From Salipiger profundus (GTDB lineage Bacteria > Pseudomonadota > Alphaproteobacteria > Rhodobacterales > Rhodobacteraceae): a DNA stretch of 64,000 nt. The position numbers were made by a program, and so were the translations under genes. The DNA lies in the NCBI RefSeq assembly GCF_001969385.1, contig NZ_CP014796.1, positions 744,001 to 808,000 on the forward strand, in the 5' to 3' direction. The notes beneath the pieces were generated by a model. It was not told the DNA's origin. It did no database searches and was given only the letters and a program-made list of their open reading frames with translations. Positions 19,260 through 28,773 of this stretch are shown here, piece after piece. Numbering within the stretch: position 1 is the first letter of the stretch; each line of letters begins with the position of its first letter.

Positions 19260-19803
19260 CGGCCTCCCACAGCCCGGGGTAATGGGTGACGAAGCCGTTG
19301 GCATCGACCACCAGTTGGGTGGCGCTGCCGGTCTGCTCGGCGCTGTAGGACACCAGCTGGCCGCGTTCGCGGATGTAGCTCTGGTCGAGCGGCGAGACGA
19401 CCGGCCCCGGCAGCCGCAGCCAGGCAGCGCGGGTGGTCAGCCGCCCGACATCCGGCAGGCAGCGCAGCGGCATCAGGTTGGTGGCCGGCGTGAACGAGAA
19501 ATCGACATGATCGCACCCCGCGAGATCCGGCTGCGGCGTGCCGTTCAATGTCCAGCCCTCGCCATCGCGGTCCAGCTTGATCGCGACATCCTCGCCGCCA
19601 TGGGTGCCGGTGACATCGGCGCTGAGCGTCTTCCAGTCGGCGCCGACGCGCACCACGTAGTCGAGCGCCGCCCAGCCCGCGCCGTCACGGAACCGGGCGT
19701 GGCCCACCAGCATGTAGCCGCCGTTCAGATGCGCCAGCCGGCACTTGTCCTCGCCGTCGCGGTCGAGGGCCCGCCAGCGCATCGTTGCGATTGTCTCGGT
19801 CAT
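19252..19803 (-). CDS. Putative glycolipid-binding family protein
   Basis: The 183-residue protein begins MRWRALDRDGEDKCRL after a short lead, and shows WTLNGTPQPDLAGCDHVDFSFTPATN, MPLRCL and a C-terminal YSAEQTGSATQLVVDANGF. These fit the putative glycolipid-binding family (PF06475), a beta-sheet domain whose assignment rests on distant structural likeness. No signal peptide is visible, so it is probably cytosolic. The ATG overlaps the macroglobulin stop as ATGA and its end overlaps pbpC, so three genes are translated as one chain. Its role there is unknown. Confidence 0.75.
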   Translation of the reverse strand: MTETIATMRWRALDRDGEDKCRLAHLNGGYMLVGHARFRDGAGWAALDYVVRVGADWKTLSADVTGTHGGEDVAIKLDRDGEGWTLNGTPQPDLAGCDHVDFSFTPATNLMPLRCLPDVGRLTTRAAWLRLPGPVVSPLDQSYIRERGQLVSYSAEQTGSATQLVVDANGFVTHYPGLWEADV

Positions 19804-22800
19804 TCGATCACCATTCTTCCGGAGTCTGTCGTGGCACGATACTCGGGACGATACATGTCTTCGACAAGGGCTGCCGGGTGATGGAACGCCCCCGGCGAAA
19901 CCGCGCGCACGACATAGGCCAGACGGATCGGCCCGTCGCCAGACTGCTTCACCGCGGCAAGGAAGCGGTCGCTGCGGAACTCGGCATGTTCGGTCTCGGC
20001 CGGATCGAGCCAGTCGAGACCCCGGATATCCCCCGCCCGCAGCAGGCTCGGGTTGTCGATCTCGAGCCCCGCCGGCAGCGGATCGTCGACGATGAGCCGC
20101 GCCGCCCCGGCCTCGGCCGGACGGATCGTCAGCACGGCGACCATGCGGTCGCCCTGCGTCACCGGGCCCGCGACCGGCGCGCCCTCCATCGTGAAGTAGG
20201 CGCGCGTCAGCGCGTAGCCGTAGCCGCCCGCCTCGGTCCCGCTCTCGGGCACGCCCAGCGCCGTGAGGGTGATCGGCACCGGACCCGCCCCGGTGTTGGT
20301 GATCGCGGTGGGATCGAGCGCGTCGCCGGGGATGCGCCGCAGGAACGGCCCCGCAACCGGCGTGCCGTCGACCGCGATGCCCGAGGCGGTCGGGTCCTGC
20401 ACCAGCGCATGCGCCGCCAGCAGCGCCCAGGCCTGCTCCTGCGTAGACAGCGGCCGCGACGCATCGGCGATGCGCGAGACAAGGGCCGCGCGGTCCAACG
20501 CCTCGCTGCGGGCGGCAACGGCGAGCGTCAGCACGCCCGCGGTATCGCGCAGGGTCGATCCGTAGTCGGCCCGCCATCGCGACGGGTCACGCACCGGCGT
20601 CGCCGCCAACCGGGCCGCGGCCTTGGCGAACAGCCGGTCGGCGCGGGTCTGGTCGCCGTAGCTTGCAAGCGCGGCGCCGAGCTGCGCCTGCGCCAGCGGC
20701 GTCCCGATCGCATCGGCGCGCTGGTCCGCGTAATAGCGCAGGTCGCCGATGGCCGCCTCGCCCTCGCGCGCAAGCACCATGAGCGCATAGGCGATGTCCT
20801 CGCCGCCCTCGTCGAAGTCGGGGGCATAGGCGATGCGGTTGCGCAGGTTGTCGAGCGCGGCGGTCATCGCCTGCCCGGGCACCGCGTGGCCCGCCGCCCG
20901 GGCGCGGCTCAGGAAATCGGTGACGTAGGCGTCGAGCCAGAAATCGCCCGACCCCGCCTGCCAGAGCCCGAAGGCCCCGTTCGCCGCCTGCCGGGTTAGC
21001 ACCTGCTCGATCGCCTGCGCGACGCGCCGGTCGATCTGCCCCTTGCCGCCAAGCCCCAGCGGCTCGGTCAGCGCGCTCATGTAGAGCTGCGGCAGCGCCT
21101 GCGAGGTTACCTGCTCGGTGCAGCCGTAGGGATAGCGGTCGAGCGAGGCCAGCATCCCCGGCACGTCGAAACGCGCCAGCGGCCCGGCCGAGACCATGAC
21201 CTCGGAGCCATCGCGCCGCAGCCCGGCCAGCGCCGCCCCGTCGAGCGTGAAGGTCTGGCCCGGATCAAGCGTGAAGCGACGGGTTCGTCCCACGGCCGGA
21301 TCGTTGGCCCGGATGCCCAGCGTCAGCGTCTTCTCGAGCCGCTGCCCCTCGGGCGTGGTGAGCGCGATGGTGATCGCGTGGTCGCCGACCTCGTCGCCCG
21401 TAAGCGGCAGGCTCAGCCGCGCGGTGCCGCCCTCGGCAAGCGTGACCTCTGCGGGCGCGGCGCCAAGGGTCAGACCATCGGCCGAGACCTCGAGCGGCAT
21501 GGCGCCGCCTGCGCCGCTCGCATGGGTCAGTTCCAGCAGCAGCCGCGTACTGTCGCCCGGCGCAAGGAAGCGCGGCATCGAGGCCGAGATCACCACGGGA
21601 TCGCGCACCAGCACGTCTGTCTCCGCCTGCCCCACGGCGCTGTCGGTCCAGGCGATGGCCATGAGCCGCACCGTGCCGTTGAAATCGGGCATCTCGAAGC
21701 GAACCTCGGCGCGCCCGTCGGGCCCGACTGTCACCGGGCCCGAGAAGAAGGCCACCAGTTCCTCGGTCGGCGGCGGCGACTGCATCCGCATCATGGATCC
21801 CGCATCGCCGCCCGACCGCAAGCGCCCCATCCGTCCGTTCATGCCGTCGATGAGCCGCCCGTAGACGTCGCGGATCTCGACGCCCAGCCGGCGCTGCCCG
21901 AAGTAATGCGCCGACGGATCGGGGCTGTCGAAGCCGGTGAGGTTCAGGATGCCCACGTCGACGGCGGCGACGGTGACATGGGCGTTCTCGCCCTCGGCCA
22001 CGCCCGCGACCGTGACGGCGGCATTCAGCGGGCCGCGCGGCGCGCTTTGCTCCGGCGCATCGAAGGAGACCTGCAACTGCCGCGCGCCGGGGTCGATGGC
22101 GGCATGGGCGAGCCCGAGGCTGCGCGCCGGGTTCTGCCCGGCCGCGACTTCCATCGGCCGGATCACCTGTGCGGTGACATAGGCGCCGGCGCCCCACTCT
22201 TCGGTCACCGGCAGCGAAACGGTGGTCTCGCCCTCCGCGACCTCGACCGCCCGCATGGAGATGATGTGATCGGACAGCACCGTGATCAGCGCCTTGCCCG
22301 CGTAGCGCGGCACCAGCCGCAGCTCGGCGGTGTCGCCGGGGCGGTAGGCGTCGCGGTCGAGCGAGAGCTCCAGCGTGTCGGGCGTGGCCTGCGCACCAAC
22401 AGGCGCATACCAACCCGCATCGAAGCCCACCGAGGAGGTCACGTAGGCCCCGTCGCTGCGCTCGACGACCAGCTCGTAGGCGCCCCAGTCGACATCGGCA
22501 GTCACGCGCAGCGGCGCGTCGCCCAGCTTGGCGCTGCCGCTGGCGACGGTCTCACGCGTGGTGACCGGCTCCCAGTTCCAGTTGCCGTAGAGCTCGTACC
22601 ACTGGTAGCGCGTGGTCACGCGATTGACGTGCCAGTCCACCGCCATCGGCACGGGCGACAGGTCGGACCCCACCGTCTGCAACAGGAAGCCCGCCTCGGC
22701 CCCTTCGGGCAGGGTGTCGTCGAACTCCGGCCGGATGCCGATCATCGGCCCGGCGGGGGCGACCATGCGCGTGATGGAACGCTCCACCGGACGCCCCGAC

Positions 22801-25220
22801 CCTTCGGCCACGCGGATCGTCGCGCGCGCCTCCTGCGGACGCCCGCCCGCTGCCTCGGGTAGCGGCAGCACCAGCGACGCCCGCCCCTCGGCGTCGGTGC
22901 GCAGTTCCGCCGGTAAGGCGCGCGTCTGCGGGTTGGCCGCTTCGTCATGCCGTCCGAACCGGTAGCCCGGAAGCGCCTCGAGCCGGTCGCGCGGCGTGAG
23001 CGTCAGTTCGCCCTCGACCGGCAGATCGGCCCCCACGGCGCCGAACAGGTAGCGGGCCTCGATGTCCAGCCGGGGTGGTGTGGCGCGCGAGATCGGCCCC
23101 TCGGGCAAGGCAAGCGTGACGTCGATGCGCTCGGGCACGAAATCCTCGACCAGCACGGTTCGCGTGGCCAGCGCCTCGGCCTCGGGATCGGCGTAGAGCG
23201 CCAGTCTCCACGTGCCGCGCGGCACCGACGGCGTGAGCGGAAGCGTGAAGACACGCCCGCCGGCCACGCCGTCGCCGGAGACGATCCGCGCGTGCTCCAC
23301 CCCGTCGGGGCGCGTCAGGATGGCGGTCAGCGGCACGCCCTCCACCGCCGCGACCTTGCGGTCGCGCAGCAGCGCCGTGGCATGGATCGTCTCGCCGGCG
23401 CGATAGGCCCCCCGGTCGGTGGCAAGGAAGGCATCGAGCGGTCCGCCCGACTCGCGGCCCGCGACGCCGCGGTCCGACAGGTCGAAGGCCGGATCGGTCA
23501 GCGACAGAAAGGCGATGTCCGCCTCGCCGCGCCGCGCGGTGACGAGCGCCGGCGCGGTGCCGCCGGTGCCACGCATGAGGCCGCCCCCGAAACGCGCGAC
23601 GCCCTGCGCATCGGTGCTGAGCGTGCCGAGCGGCCGGTTGGCGCGCGACAGCAGCGTCACCTCGAGCCCCTCGAGCGGCACCGCATCCGACAGCCCGCGG
23701 GCAAACACCGTGAGCCCGTCGCTGCCCGCGAGCATCGTCAGCCCGATGTCGGAGAGCACGAACCACTGGGTGCCGCCCGGATCGTCGTAGGGATCGGCCC
23801 CCGGCACCGTGGCAGTGAGCGCGTAGATGCCGGCGGGCAGGTCCGCCACCACCTCGCCCATGGGCAGTCGCGTGGTCACGTCGGCGTTGAGCCGGTTCTC
23901 GACCTCTGCCGTGCCGGTCCAGACCTCCTCGGCAAGATCGCCGGCGAACTGGCGGTCCTGCCAGCCCGAGAGCGGCCGCCCGAAATAGCCCTCCTGCATG
24001 ATGCGGATGAGGTTGCGGTCGGACACGCGGCGCAGCTTCAGCCCGACCTCGGAGAGGTTCACCGTCTCGACCGGAACGCCGGCATCCGCCGTCCGGGGTA
24101 GCACGTAGGCGCGCCCGGGAAACCGCACTGCCGGGCTTCGATCGCGCACGTAGGCGGTGACGGAGACGTCACGCACCAGTGCCTCGCCATCGGCCGAGGG
24201 CAGCCCGGCGCGGAAGGTCAGCGTGTAGCGCTCGCCGTGCTCCACGCCGGCGACGCAGAGCCGGCTTTCGTCCGAGGTCACCGCGAGCTTCGGGTCCGGC
24301 AGCCGCACGAAAGACGCGTAATCCTGCCCGGCCCGCGCCAGCGGTTCGGAGAACTCGGCGCAGATGCGCGGCGCGGCACTGTCCGCGTCGACGGTATGCT
24401 CGACGATCCGGAAGCCGTATTTCGCGACGGCCGCGTCGAGGGCCCGGTCGATCTCGGCCCGGGGCGCAATCTCGTCGGCGAGCCGCAGCGCCGGGATCAT
24501 CTGCCGCCCCTGCCCCGTGGCTTCGAGCGCCTCGGACAGGTCGAGAAGCGCCGTCGCCTGCTGCGGCGCGGGGCCGGCGCGCAGGTAGCCATTTACCGCC
24601 GCCAGTACCGCGCGACGCGCATAGCCCTGCGGGTCGACGGTGCCGCGCGTCCGCGACAACGCCAGCGCCAGCCGCCCGTAGTCGAGCCAGAGATCCGCGC
24701 CATCGTCCTGCGCCAGCGCCGCGCCCGTCCATTGCAATGCATCGACGGTATCGCCCCGGTCCTCGGCGGCGCGGGCGGCGTCCAGAAGCGCGCCGACCGA
24801 CCATTCGCCGCCCCCATGGCGGGCACCCAGTGCCGCGGCCTCGTCGTGCGCCGCCCGCAGCTCGGTCTCTTCGAGAAAGTCCAGGTTCGACAGCCGGGCC
24901 CGCGCTTCGGCCACGCGGGCGGGGTCCGCCGCGACGACCTCCGCCGAGACCGCGCCATCGTAGGGCTGGCGGTCGCTGACGCCGGTCTTGGGGAAGCAGG
25001 CCCGCGAGCGGCTGTTGAAGGTGAAGGCACCGCAGTCCGGGTCGTTCAGGCACAGCGTCTCGCAGGCCTCGAGCGTGGTATCGAAGAGCGGTTGCAGGTC
25101 GCCGCCGTAGAAATCCATGTCGCGGGTGACCACGAGCCTGCGGTCGGGCATTGCCTCCTGTGCGGCGGCCTGCGTGACGAGGCACAACGCGGCGGCCAGG
25201 GCCATGAGAATACGGCGCAT
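19800..25220 (-). CDS. Alpha-2-macroglobulin family protein with N-terminal PAN/Apple-like domain
   Basis: The 1806-residue periplasmic protein starts at 25220 after GGAGGAG, with a signal peptide to about residue 20. Residues 30-95 form a PAN/Apple-like domain with Cys53, Cys57, Cys63 and Cys75. Macroglobulin beta domains follow (FLATDRGAYRAGETIHATALLRD is the usual bacterial landmark). The bait region probably lies near residues 1110-1150. The thioester Cys1367-Thr-Glu-Gln1370 is intact in YPYGCTEQVTSQ. A helical thioester-containing domain and receptor-like C-terminus follow. There is no lipobox, so unlike E. coli YfhM it is not obviously lipid-anchored. It likely traps proteases in the envelope and works beside PbpC. 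Confidence 0.95.
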   Translation of the reverse strand: MRRILMALAAALCLVTQAAAQEAMPDRRLVVTRDMDFYGGDLQPLFDTTLEACETLCLNDPDCGAFTFNSRSRACFPKTGVSDRQPYDGAVSAEVVAADPARVAEARARLSNLDFLEETELRAAHDEAAALGARHGGGEWSVGALLDAARAAEDRGDTVDALQWTGAALAQDDGADLWLDYGRLALALSRTRGTVDPQGYARRAVLAAVNGYLRAGPAPQQATALLDLSEALEATGQGRQMIPALRLADEIAPRAEIDRALDAAVAKYGFRIVEHTVDADSAAPRICAEFSEPLARAGQDYASFVRLPDPKLAVTSDESRLCVAGVEHGERYTLTFRAGLPSADGEALVRDVSVTAYVRDRSPAVRFPGRAYVLPRTADAGVPVETVNLSEVGLKLRRVSDRNLIRIMQEGYFGRPLSGWQDRQFAGDLAEEVWTGTAEVENRLNADVTTRLPMGEVVADLPAGIYALTATVPGADPYDDPGGTQWFVLSDIGLTMLAGSDGLTVFARGLSDAVPLEGLEVTLLSRANRPLGTLSTDAQGVARFGGGLMRGTGGTAPALVTARRGEADIAFLSLTDPAFDLSDRGVAGRESGGPLDAFLATDRGAYRAGETIHATALLRDRKVAAVEGVPLTAILTRPDGVEHARIVSGDGVAGGRVFTLPLTPSVPRGTWRLALYADPEAEALATRTVLVEDFVPERIDVTLALPEGPISRATPPRLDIEARYLFGAVGADLPVEGELTLTPRDRLEALPGYRFGRHDEAANPQTRALPAELRTDAEGRASLVLPLPEAAGGRPQEARATIRVAEGSGRPVERSITRMVAPAGPMIGIRPEFDDTLPEGAEAGFLLQTVGSDLSPVPMAVDWHVNRVTTRYQWYELYGNWNWEPVTTRETVASGSAKLGDAPLRVTADVDWGAYELVVERSDGAYVTSSVGFDAGWYAPVGAQATPDTLELSLDRDAYRPGDTAELRLVPRYAGKALITVLSDHIISMRAVEVAEGETTVSLPVTEEWGAGAYVTAQVIRPMEVAAGQNPARSLGLAHAAIDPGARQLQVSFDAPEQSAPRGPLNAAVTVAGVAEGENAHVTVAAVDVGILNLTGFDSPDPSAHYFGQRRLGVEIRDVYGRLIDGMNGRMGRLRSGGDAGSMMRMQSPPPTEELVAFFSGPVTVGPDGRAEVRFEMPDFNGTVRLMAIAWTDSAVGQAETDVLVRDPVVISASMPRFLAPGDSTRLLLELTHASGAGGAMPLEVSADGLTLGAAPAEVTLAEGGTARLSLPLTGDEVGDHAITIALTTPEGQRLEKTLTLGIRANDPAVGRTRRFTLDPGQTFTLDGAALAGLRRDGSEVMVSAGPLARFDVPGMLASLDRYPYGCTEQVTSQALPQLYMSALTEPLGLGGKGQIDRRVAQAIEQVLTRQAANGAFGLWQAGSGDFWLDAYVTDFLSRARAAGHAVPGQAMTAALDNLRNRIAYAPDFDEGGEDIAYALMVLAREGEAAIGDLRYYADQRADAIGTPLAQAQLGAALASYGDQTRADRLFAKAAARLAATPVRDPSRWRADYGSTLRDTAGVLTLAVAARSEALDRAALVSRIADASRPLSTQEQAWALLAAHALVQDPTASGIAVDGTPVAGPFLRRIPGDALDPTAITNTGAGPVPITLTALGVPESGTEAGGYGYALTRAYFTMEGAPVAGPVTQGDRMVAVLTIRPAEAGAARLIVDDPLPAGLEIDNPSLLRAGDIRGLDWLDPAETEHAEFRSDRFLAAVKQSGDGPIRLAYVVRAVSPGAFHHPAALVEDMYRPEYRATTDSGRMVIE

Positions 25221-25355
25221 CCTGAAAACTCCTCCCTGCAATCAGGTCATGGTGCCCCCGGGGCGACGCCAAGGCAACGATTCCCCAAGTCGTCCTTAAT
25301 CCGATGTTCACCAAGCGCGCCGCATCCTGCGCCGGACCAAGGAGGCACATGGGGC

Positions 25356-27974
25356 ATGAACCTGACGGCACGGCTGGCCGAGGAGCGGCGCGCGCGGCTG
25401 GCGGCGGAACGTCTGCTCGAGCTCAAGCAGGCCGAGCTCTTCGCCGCCAACCGCAAGCTCGACAAGCACGCCCGCGCGCTCAGCAGCGAGATTCACGAGA
25501 CCCGGGCCGAGATCTCGCACGTACGCTCGGAGAACCAGCTGGTGAAATCGCAGCTCGGTCTTGCCCACCAGAAGATCGAACTGGTCGAGGGGCAACTGTG
25601 GAAGGCGCTGCAGACCATGCGCGACGGTTTCGCCATGTTCAGCCCCGACCGGCTGATGGAACTCGCAAATCCCGCCTATCTCGCGGTGTTCGAGGATCTG
25701 GACACCATCGGGCCGGGCGCGAGCTACGGGCATGTGCTCGACATGATGATCGAGGAAGGCATCGTCGATTTGCAGGGCGAAGACCCGCGCGACTGGCACG
25801 GCCGGATGCGCGCCCGGTGGGAGCAGGACCCGATCCCGCCCGAGACGATCCGCCTCTGGTCGGGGCAGTTCCTCAAGCTGCACGACCGGCACATGCCCGA
25901 CGGCGGCATCGTCTCGCTCAGCGTCAACATCACCGACCTGATGCGCATGTGGTCCGCCGTCGAAGAGCTGCCCGACGGCTTCGTCATCTACGACGCCGAC
26001 GACCGGCTGCTGATGTGCAACGCGCCCTATCGCCGGATCTACGAGAAAAGCGCGCCCGCGATCCGCCCCGGCGCCAGCTTCGAGGACATCCTGCGCTACG
26101 GGCTGTCGCAGGGACAGTATCCCGAGGCCGCGGGCCGTGAGGAGGCCTGGCTCGACGACCGGCTCGCCGCGCATCGCGACGCCACGCAGGAGCTCGAACA
26201 GCAGCTCGACGACGGGCGCTGGTTGCGCATCTACGAGCGTCGGCTGTCGGATGGTGGCCGGGTCGGGCTGCGCATCGACATTACCGACATCAAGCGCACC
26301 CAGCAGGAGCTGGTCGAGGCAACGCGCCGGGCGGAAAGCGCCAGCCGGGCGAAATCGGCCTTCCTCGCCAACATGAGTCACGAGATCCGCACGCCGATGA
26401 ACGGGGTCGTGGGCATGGCGGACCTGCTGCGCGAAACGCCGCTCGACGCGGAGCAACGGCTCTACGCCGACACCATCCGGAGCTCGGGCGAGGCGCTGCT
26501 GGTGATCATCAACGACATCCTCGACTATTCGAAGATCGAGGCCGGGAAGCTGGAGCTGAAGCCCGAGCCCTTCGATCTCGAACGGGCCGTGCAGGAGGTC
26601 CTGCTGCTGCTCCAGCCCACGGCACGGGAAAAGGGGATCGACCTGCTGGTCGACTACGACCTGTTCCTGCCACAGACGCTGGTCGGAGATCCGGGCCGGA
26701 TGCGGCAGATCCTGACCAACCTCGTGGGCAACGCGGTCAAGTTCACCAACGAGGGGCACGTGCTGGTGCGCGTCACCGGGCGCTGCGACGACGACACGGC
26801 CACCATCCACATCACCGTCGAGGATACCGGGATCGGCATCTTCCCCGAGAAGGTCGAGCACATCTTCGGCGAGTTCAATCAGGCCGAGGACGACCGCGAC
26901 CGCCCCTTCGAAGGCACCGGCCTGGGCCTCGCCATCACGCGGCGGCTCGTGGGGCTTATGGGCGGCGAGATCTGGGTCGACTCGATCCCCGGAAAAGGCG
27001 CCTGTTTCGGGCTGCGCGTGCAGCTTGGCACCGCCGGGGGCGCGATCGAGCCCACACCGGCGCTGCCCGAGGGGGTGACGCATTGCCTGCTGGTCGACGA
27101 CCACCCCCTCAACGGCGAAATCCTTGCGCGGCGCCTGGGCCGGCTCGGGCTTCGGGTCACGCTCTGCAAGACAGCGGACGACGCGCTCGACCGCATGGCC
27201 GAGCCGCCCGATCTCGTCATCACCGAAGAGGAACTGCCCGGCCTGTCGGGGCGCGACCTCGCAGGTCAGCTCCGGCGCCTGCAACCGGGGCTGCCGGTGA
27301 TCCTTCTCGCGGCGCAGCCGGCGACGGCAGCCGGTGACACCAGCCTGCACGCGGTGCTGCAGAAGCCCGTGCAGGGGCGTGCGCTCGTCGAGGCGATCGG
27401 GGCCGCGGCCTCCCCCGAGCCTTCGGCACCGCCAGACCCGCACCCGACCCCCGCAACCTTCCGCCATCGGGCTGCACCTTCATGCGCGTCGCACCGTCCG
27501 GAAGACGTTGCCGCCGACAATGCCCCGCTCGACGTGCTTCTGGCCGAGGACAACCGCACCAATCAACTGGTCTTCCGGAAAATGGCCGAAACGCTCGGGC
27601 AGCCGCTCGCGCTGCGCATCGCGCGTGACGGGATCGAAGCGGTGGAGGCGTGGCAGGGCAAACGCCCCGACCTGATGTTCATGGACATCTCGATGCCGAA
27701 GATGGACGGCAAGGAAGCCACCCGCCGCATCCGCGCGCTCGAGACGGACGGCCCCCGCACCCCGATCATCGCGGTCACCGCGCACGCCATGGCGAGCGAC
27801 CGTGATGGCATCCTCGAGGCCGGGCTCGACGATTACCTCACCAAGCCGCTGCGCAAGGCCGAACTGGCGGCACTGGTCGGGAAATGGGCGCCCGCGCGCT
27901 CTGCCGATCAGTTGCCGTATGGGCGCACGAAGACCGGCTTTTCCGGCGTCGACAGCTCTTCGGACCACGCGTAG
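25356..27974 (+). CDS. Hybrid sensor histidine kinase with two PAS domains and two receivers, the first degenerate
   Basis: This 872-residue protein has no membrane segment, so it is a cytosolic sensor. Order: coiled coil 1-85; PAS-like 86-195; PAS 200-312; HisKA with His342 in ANMSHEIRTPMNG; ATPase domain with NLVGNAVKF (N box), VEDTGIGIF and EGTGLGLAI; receiver 1 (575-685); receiver 2 (725-845). Receiver 2 is complete (Asp777, Lys830). Receiver 1 has Glu624 in place of the phosphoacceptor Asp but keeps DDH and Lys670. AGGAGG lies eleven bases before the start. The last 22 codons overlap yaaA antisense. It diverges from the macroglobulin operon. Input signal and partner are unknown. Confidence 0.92.
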   Translation: MNLTARLAEERRARLAAERLLELKQAELFAANRKLDKHARALSSEIHETRAEISHVRSENQLVKSQLGLAHQKIELVEGQLWKALQTMRDGFAMFSPDRLMELANPAYLAVFEDLDTIGPGASYGHVLDMMIEEGIVDLQGEDPRDWHGRMRARWEQDPIPPETIRLWSGQFLKLHDRHMPDGGIVSLSVNITDLMRMWSAVEELPDGFVIYDADDRLLMCNAPYRRIYEKSAPAIRPGASFEDILRYGLSQGQYPEAAGREEAWLDDRLAAHRDATQELEQQLDDGRWLRIYERRLSDGGRVGLRIDITDIKRTQQELVEATRRAESASRAKSAFLANMSHEIRTPMNGVVGMADLLRETPLDAEQRLYADTIRSSGEALLVIINDILDYSKIEAGKLELKPEPFDLERAVQEVLLLLQPTAREKGIDLLVDYDLFLPQTLVGDPGRMRQILTNLVGNAVKFTNEGHVLVRVTGRCDDDTATIHITVEDTGIGIFPEKVEHIFGEFNQAEDDRDRPFEGTGLGLAITRRLVGLMGGEIWVDSIPGKGACFGLRVQLGTAGGAIEPTPALPEGVTHCLLVDDHPLNGEILARRLGRLGLRVTLCKTADDALDRMAEPPDLVITEEELPGLSGRDLAGQLRRLQPGLPVILLAAQPATAAGDTSLHAVLQKPVQGRALVEAIGAAASPEPSAPPDPHPTPATFRHRAAPSCASHRPEDVAADNAPLDVLLAEDNRTNQLVFRKMAETLGQPLALRIARDGIEAVEAWQGKRPDLMFMDISMPKMDGKEATRRIRALETDGPRTPIIAVTAHAMASDRDGILEAGLDDYLTKPLRKAELAALVGKWAPARSADQLPYGRTKTGFSGVDSSSDHA

Positions 27975-28678
27975 CCGCCGCTGTCGAAATCGCGCAGGCT
28001 CTCGGGCTCGGTCAGCCGGTGCTGCACGATGTAGCGGGCCATCGCGCCGCGCGCCTTCTTGGCGTAGAAGCTCACGATCTTCGGCGCGCCGCCCTTGTCC
28101 TCCATGAACTGCGGCGTGATCACCGGCAGCTTCAGTGCGTCGGTATCGACCGCGCCGAAATATTCCTGGCTCGCGCAGTTCACCAGCGCATTTGCCCCGG
28201 TCGCCTCGGCGTCTTCGTTGAGCGCCCGGGCGATGCGGTCCCCCCAGTAGTCGTAGAGCGACTTGCCGCGTTCGGTCTTCAGCCGCGAGCCCATCTCGAG
28301 CCGGTAGGGCTGGATGCCGTCGAGCGGCCGCAGCACGCCGTAAAGCCCCGACAGGATGCGCAGGTGGTCCTGCGCAAAGGCCATCTCGTCATCATCGAGC
28401 GAGGCCGCCTCGAGCCCCTGGTAGGTGTCGCCGGCAAAGCCCAGCGCGGCGGGGCGCAGGTCGTCCTGCGCGGGATCGGCGTCGAAGTCGCGGAAGCGGT
28501 CTCGGTTGAGCTTCGCAAGGTCGTCGGAGATCTTCATGAGCTTCTTCAGGTCGTCGACGGAGAGCGCGCGCGCCACCCCGGCCAGTTCCTGCGCCGCCTC
28601 GCTGAAACGCGGCTCGGTCATCGTCACGTCGCGTTCCGTCCAGTCCAGCTTCTTCGCCGGAGAAACAACTACCAGCAT
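27908..28678 (-). CDS. yaaA: Peroxide stress protein YaaA (DUF328)
   Basis: The 256-residue protein starts LVVVSPAKKLDW and has FNAxxP-type family segments: LYGVLRPLDGIQPYRLEMGSRL, LYDYWGDRIARALNE, NCASQEYFGAVD and FYAKKARGAMARYIVQHRL. In E. coli YaaA limits free iron and DNA damage during hydrogen peroxide stress and can bind DNA. The ATG at 28678 has AAGGAG eight bases upstream. A GTG at 28681 is an alternative. Its 3' end overlaps the kinase gene by 67 bases in a convergent arrangement. Confidence 0.95.
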   Translation of the reverse strand: MLVVVSPAKKLDWTERDVTMTEPRFSEAAQELAGVARALSVDDLKKLMKISDDLAKLNRDRFRDFDADPAQDDLRPAALGFAGDTYQGLEAASLDDDEMAFAQDHLRILSGLYGVLRPLDGIQPYRLEMGSRLKTERGKSLYDYWGDRIARALNEDAEATGANALVNCASQEYFGAVDTDALKLPVITPQFMEDKGGAPKIVSFYAKKARGAMARYIVQHRLTEPESLRDFDSGGYAWSEELSTPEKPVFVRPYGN

Positions 28679-28773
28679 CACCCGTCTCCTTCGCCCGGGC
28701 CCCGGCCCGGTTCACCTGTCACACGCTCCGAAAAACTCTCAGGCATTCGACCGTGCGAACACCCATGCCCGAT

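Noticed and set aside
21111..21122. Loss of the thioester in the alpha-2-macroglobulin
   Set aside because: The codons read Cys-Thr-Glu-Gln, which keeps the Cys and Gln needed for the thioester.
25241..25355. A short gene between the macroglobulin operon and the kinase
   Set aside because: No frame with a start and ribosome-binding site of its own. The AGGAGG belongs to the kinase start.
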